Shown: positions 60,975 to 64,000 of the stretch, piece after piece
Numbering within the stretch: the stretch's first letter is position 1
How the letters are laid out: every line of letters starts with the position of its first letter
Source of the DNA: Caballeronia sp. SEWSISQ10-4 2
GTDB taxonomy: Bacteria; Pseudomonadota; Gammaproteobacteria; Burkholderiales; Burkholderiaceae
Direction: 5' to 3'
Length of the DNA: 64,000 bases
Assembly: GCF_030464885.1 (NCBI RefSeq)
Contig: NZ_JALPRJ010000005.1
Coordinates: 62,001-126,000 of the forward strand
Program-made: the position numbers and the translations under genes
Notes under the pieces: generated by a model
What the model was told of the DNA's origin: nothing
Database searches by the model: none
What the model saw: the letters and a program-made list of their open reading frames with translations, nothing else

Positions 60975-62438
60975 CTAGGAAAGCGGCAGCGAAAACCGGC
61001 ATTCGAGGCCTTGAGGAACGACAGCGGTGGCAGCGATCGTTCCGCCGTGACGCGTAACAATATTCTTGCAAAGCGTTAAACCTATGCCGTTACCCCCGAC
61101 TTTCGAAGACGAGAATCCGTCGAAAAGGCGATCGTGTGATCCTTTTGGCACACCAGGGCCGGTGTCTAACACCCGTACAACTGCGCTTTCCGACTCACGC
61201 TCGGTAACGAGCCGGATGACACGCAGCCCCTGAGAGTCACGAAGCGCATCGACGGCGTTGAACGCCAGATTCAAGATCACCTGTCCGATCAATACCGTTT
61301 CACAGATCACGTAAAGCGGCTCGTTCGCCTGGTCCACCTCCACACGAATGTTCGCTTCCCGAGCCCGTAACTCCACGAAGTAAATCACGTCCGCCAGCAC
61401 GCCCCGCAGGTCGACGCGTGCTTCGATCGGCTCGCGCTTGACGATGTATCCGCGCACGCTCCTGATGATTAGTGCGGCATGTTCGGCTTCTCGATCCGCG
61501 CTGCGAAGCCCCCAAATAACGTCATCTACGGAGCCGGGCTGTTGCAACCGTCTAATAGCCCCTTCGAGGAAATTGCGAACCGCCGCAAGCGGCTGACTCA
61601 GCTCGTGTGCAATCGCGGTAGCCATCTCGCCCATCGCGTTGTAGCGGCCCGCATATTCAAGTTTTCGCGCTTCAACGCGACGCACTTCTTCGACCTCTAC
61701 TTCCTCGGTAACGTCCCTGAAATGAATCAGCCTTCCGTTAAGGTCGTCCTCGATCTCAATACCCCTGGCTGTGATCCGCAACCACCGCGGCGTCCCATCC
61801 TTCTGTGTGATCTTGTAGCGCTGCGGCTCCGAGGGGCAAAGTCGTGGCGCAACTTCAAGCTGATGTAGAAAACGCCCGCGCTCCTCCTCATTGCAATAGT
61901 CGAGCATGGTGTGAATCGCCTCGCCCTCTTGTCCACCGAGCACACGCCGTCCCGAATCGCTGATGAATCGTACAGTGCCGTCAGGCGCAAGCACCGCGAC
62001 ACCTTCGCTGAGATCTTGCATGAACTCCCGCAGCCGCGTTTCGTACTGACGCAGTTGCTGTTTCAAGGTGTCCTCGGCGCTGATATCACGAAACTGGACC
62101 ATTACAACGTCCCGCTCCGAAAGTGGCACGTAGGTTGCGATGGCTTCTGACAGCATGTCTATCCCGTCCCGCGACCGGTAGCACCACTCATACACCTGCG
62201 GACCTTGAGTCATCGACCGGTCCATTGCGCTCACTCCAACCTCGCGCGGATATTTCCCTCCCGGCCGCGTCATGTCCTGCGCCTTGAGCGGCAAGAGGTC
62301 CTCCAAGGAAAATCCAAGCGCGGTGCATGCCGCCCGGTTAGCCCAAACAATGGCTTTCGTTTGCGCATCGTGAAGTAAGACGCAGAGTGACATCGCCTCG
62401 ATCAGACGTCTGAAATCGCTCTCGACTGGCGGATTCAT
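60975..62438 (-). CDS. Soluble PAS-PAS sensor histidine kinase (FixL-like)
   Basis: From MNPPVESDFRRLIEAMSLCVLLHDAQTKAIVWANRAAC (62438, GAGG upstream) the 487-residue protein has two PAS domains (about residues 8-120 and 130-245). A HisKA segment follows with the phospho-acceptor His in MATAIAHELSQPLAAVRNFLEG (near residue 280), then an ATPase with NLAFNAVDAL, DTGPGVP and GNGIGLTLCKNIV. No membrane segment is present, so it senses an intracellular signal. No response regulator is adjacent, but one may lie beyond the window. It is convergent with the MFS gene and divergent from the monooxygenase gene, a likely target of the pathway control. Confidence 0.9.
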   Translation of the reverse strand: MNPPVESDFRRLIEAMSLCVLLHDAQTKAIVWANRAACTALGFSLEDLLPLKAQDMTRPGGKYPREVGVSAMDRSMTQGPQVYEWCYRSRDGIDMLSEAIATYVPLSERDVVMVQFRDISAEDTLKQQLRQYETRLREFMQDLSEGVAVLAPDGTVRFISDSGRRVLGGQEGEAIHTMLDYCNEEERGRFLHQLEVAPRLCPSEPQRYKITQKDGTPRWLRITARGIEIEDDLNGRLIHFRDVTEEVEVEEVRRVEARKLEYAGRYNAMGEMATAIAHELSQPLAAVRNFLEGAIRRLQQPGSVDDVIWGLRSADREAEHAALIIRSVRGYIVKREPIEARVDLRGVLADVIYFVELRAREANIRVEVDQANEPLYVICETVLIGQVILNLAFNAVDALRDSQGLRVIRLVTERESESAVVRVLDTGPGVPKGSHDRLFDGFSSSKVGGNGIGLTLCKNIVTRHGGTIAATAVVPQGLECRFSLPLS

Positions 62439-62691
62439 AGCAGGGACCTCATGTAGATCTCTAAGCAATGCCTTTACGATACTACGTGCGTCGGGGAAGA
62501 CACCTAAAGTTTTCTTTAGAGCAGTTGGGGAAAGCCTGAAGAAGTATGTGCCACCTCCCAATTGATCCGCGATTTTTAGCTTTCTAGACTCGGTTCAAGC
62601 CTGCAGGAAGCTGCTTCGAACTCGCCGACAAGGCTGCAATGAAGGCTGCAATGCATTTAAACCTGATTGCTTTGGAAAAGGAAACATCGCC

Positions 62692-63867
62692 GTGTCAATC
62701 AACGCCCAGCCCACCGATTCGGTCTCCAAGATGGCCACATTAAATCCGCTCCCCCTCAACGAGGTCATTGCCGAGATCGCCAGCCGGCGCGAAGAGTTCG
62801 AACGTGTTTCACACGTTCCACGCGATGTCATTGCGAAGCTTAAGCGTGCGGGCGTCTATCGGGCCGCGACCCCGCAGCGGTTTGGTGGCGACGCACGTCC
62901 CCCTGGCGAATTTCTGCACATGATCGAGCGTATCGCTGTTGCTGACGGCTCCGCCGCCTGGGTGGCAAGCTTCGGCTCCGCGACGATTTACCTGGCTGCC
63001 CTGCCGCTCGCAACCCAAGCTCAGATTTACGCGGAGGGTCCAGACCAGGTCTTCGCCGGTGGCCTTTTCCCCTTGCAACCGGCGCAGCCCGTCGACGGTG
63101 GCTTCATGGTGAATGGGACCTGGAAATTCGCTAGCGGGTGCAAAGGCGCGGATTGGCTTGGCGTTGGCGTTGGCATTGGCATTGGTGCAGGAAGTGCGGG
63201 CGGCAAACCGCGGACCGCCGTATTTCGGCCACAGCAAGTCGAGATTGTGGAGAACTGGGACGTGGTCGGTATGCAGGGTACGGGCAGTCACGATCTGCGT
63301 GTCACAAATCAATTTTCACCCGATGAATGGACCTTCGTGCGAGGCGGCGAATCGCAAGTCGATGAACCGCTTTATCGTTATCCGAGTATCGCCTATGCCG
63401 CTCAGGTCCTGGCAGTAGTCAACCTTGGCCTGGCTCGCGCCGCGCTTAACGCCGTCAACCACATGTCCGGCGGCCGAAAAACCACGACCGGCGCCCCGCA
63501 GCTTGCGGATCGAGCGTACTTTCGAATTGAATTGTCAAAAGCCGAGGCTCAGTTGCGTTCAGCTCGTGCGTTCTTCTATGAGACCACGGACGATGTGTGG
63601 CAATCGATCCTGACCGGTAATCAAGTGACTTCCGAGCAAGTAAGCCTGCTGCGCCTTGCCGCCACGCAAATAGCCCGGGAAGGCGCCGACGTCGTGCACA
63701 GGGCTTATAGATTGGGCGGTACGGCTGCCATTTATAAATCGCATCCGCTGCAACGCCTTTTGCGCGATTCAATGGTCGTGACGCAGCACGCGTTCCTAGC
63801 CGAGGGCAACTATGACGGTGCTGGCGCGGTATTTGTGGGCGTCCCCCCGATTCCTGGTTATCTCTAA
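62692..63867 (+). CDS. iacA: Acyl-CoA-dehydrogenase-like flavin monooxygenase (IacA-like)
   Basis: The 391-residue protein starts at a GTG after AAGGAAAC. It has the fold of acyl-CoA dehydrogenases but the type 2 (HpaB/TdsC-like) monooxygenase pattern: RAGVYRAATPQRFGGDARPPGEFLHMIERIAVADGSAAWVASFG, GGFMVNGTWKFASGCKGADWLGVGV, VGMQGTGSHDLRV and a late YRLGGTAAIYKSHPLQRLLRDSMVVTQHAFLAEGNYDGAG. No acyl-CoA catalytic Glu motif is seen. It resembles IacA, which oxygenates indole-3-acetate with reduced flavin from a separate reductase. The iacA call is from recollected family features and context, without alignment. Confidence 0.55.
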   Translation: MSINAQPTDSVSKMATLNPLPLNEVIAEIASRREEFERVSHVPRDVIAKLKRAGVYRAATPQRFGGDARPPGEFLHMIERIAVADGSAAWVASFGSATIYLAALPLATQAQIYAEGPDQVFAGGLFPLQPAQPVDGGFMVNGTWKFASGCKGADWLGVGVGIGIGAGSAGGKPRTAVFRPQQVEIVENWDVVGMQGTGSHDLRVTNQFSPDEWTFVRGGESQVDEPLYRYPSIAYAAQVLAVVNLGLARAALNAVNHMSGGRKTTTGAPQLADRAYFRIELSKAEAQLRSARAFFYETTDDVWQSILTGNQVTSEQVSLLRLAATQIAREGADVVHRAYRLGGTAAIYKSHPLQRLLRDSMVVTQHAFLAEGNYDGAGAVFVGVPPIPGYL

Positions 63868-63897
63868 CTTCACCTATCCAAACAGGAGCACCCGAGC

Positions 63898-64000
63898 ATG
63901 ACCGCCAATTCAACCTTACCGCTACGCGTGCTGTTTTGCTGCGGTGTTACGCAAAACTTCTTCGATCTTCCGCGTGAGGAAATCGGCAAAGTCTGGCAAG
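63898..64000 (+). CDS. 5' end of the gene after the IacA-like gene (partial)
   Basis: ATG at 63898 follows AGGAG by ten bases and opens a frame of 34 residues to the window edge, starting MTANSTLPLRVLFCCGVTQN. It is 30 bases after the monooxygenase stop, so the two are in one operon. If the cluster is an iac cluster the expected next gene is iacB, a small protein of unknown role. The fragment is too short to prove this. Confidence 0.5.
   Translation, partial: MTANSTLPLRVLFCCGVTQNFFDLPREEIGKVWQ

Noticed and set aside
1..64000. CRISPR arrays, tRNA or rRNA genes, intact insertion sequences
   Set aside because: I looked for regularly spaced repeats, cloverleaf-like segments and transposase motifs on both strands and saw none that I could support.

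Overview
The window looks like a secondary-replicon or accessory region of a beta-proteobacterium of the Burkholderiaceae (Burkholderia, Paraburkholderia or Caballeronia type). The grounds are high GC content, two Burkholderia-style 16-strand porins ending in His-Lys-Phe, dense LysR, ArsR and SDR genes, and polyhydroxyalkanoate and aromatic catabolic clusters. This placement rests on gene style, not on a database search. I saw no rRNA, tRNA, CRISPR array or intact insertion sequence.

Region 1 (1-6441) is one end of an integrated element (prophage, phage-plasmid or island). Its leftward genes are tightly overlapped: AlpA-like regulator, ParB-like protein, DEAH helicase, TOPRIM primase, an HTH replication-type protein whose 3' end carries repeated DNA, then small unknown genes running off the left edge. 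Its integrase survives only as a decayed C-terminal fragment.

Region 2 (6933-14147) is a mosaic: a frameshifted glutathione S-transferase, two ArsR-SRPBCC modules (one behind a 20-bp perfect dyad), a LysR/SDR divergent pair, a DUF1993-like protein, a beta-lactamase-family remnant and a CelD-type acyltransferase.

Region 3 (14202-25404) is mostly leftward and reads as a nitrogen-compound catabolic locus: LysR regulator, SDR, FAD amine or amino-acid oxidase, polar amino-acid ABC transporter (two permeases, ATPase, binding protein), porin, Rid-family protein, SDR and flavin-containing monooxygenase. A deleted, chimeric second copy of the monooxygenase lies beyond a racemase at 27079-27410.

Region 4 (26169-32311) has an Asp/Glu-type racemase, a Gfo/Idh/MocA dehydrogenase, a hydroxypyruvate-isomerase-like protein and a sugar-binding protein. 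These face a divergent 548-residue protein joining a winged HTH to an extracellular-type solute-binding domain without a signal peptide.

Region 5 (32367-53534) is a lipid and polyester block. One part holds acyl-CoA dehydrogenases, EtfAB, an acyl-CoA ligase, an SCP-x-type thiolase, a saccharopine-dehydrogenase-like protein, OmpW and an MlaC-like protein. A divergent MalT-type regulator follows. Then comes a self-contained polyhydroxyalkanoate unit (ligase, MaoC hydratase, PhaC, phasin, PhaZ, DUF445). A nearly identical 19-bp palindrome sits upstream of both operons and beside the regulator gene, suggesting one regulon.

Region 6 (53872-64000) is an aromatic-acid locus: Rieske oxygenase alpha and beta subunits, a fused tautomerase, two MFS transporters, a porin, a soluble PAS histidine kinase, and an acyl-CoA-dehydrogenase-like flavin monooxygenase resembling IacA of indole-3-acetate degradation, followed by a gene cut by the window edge.
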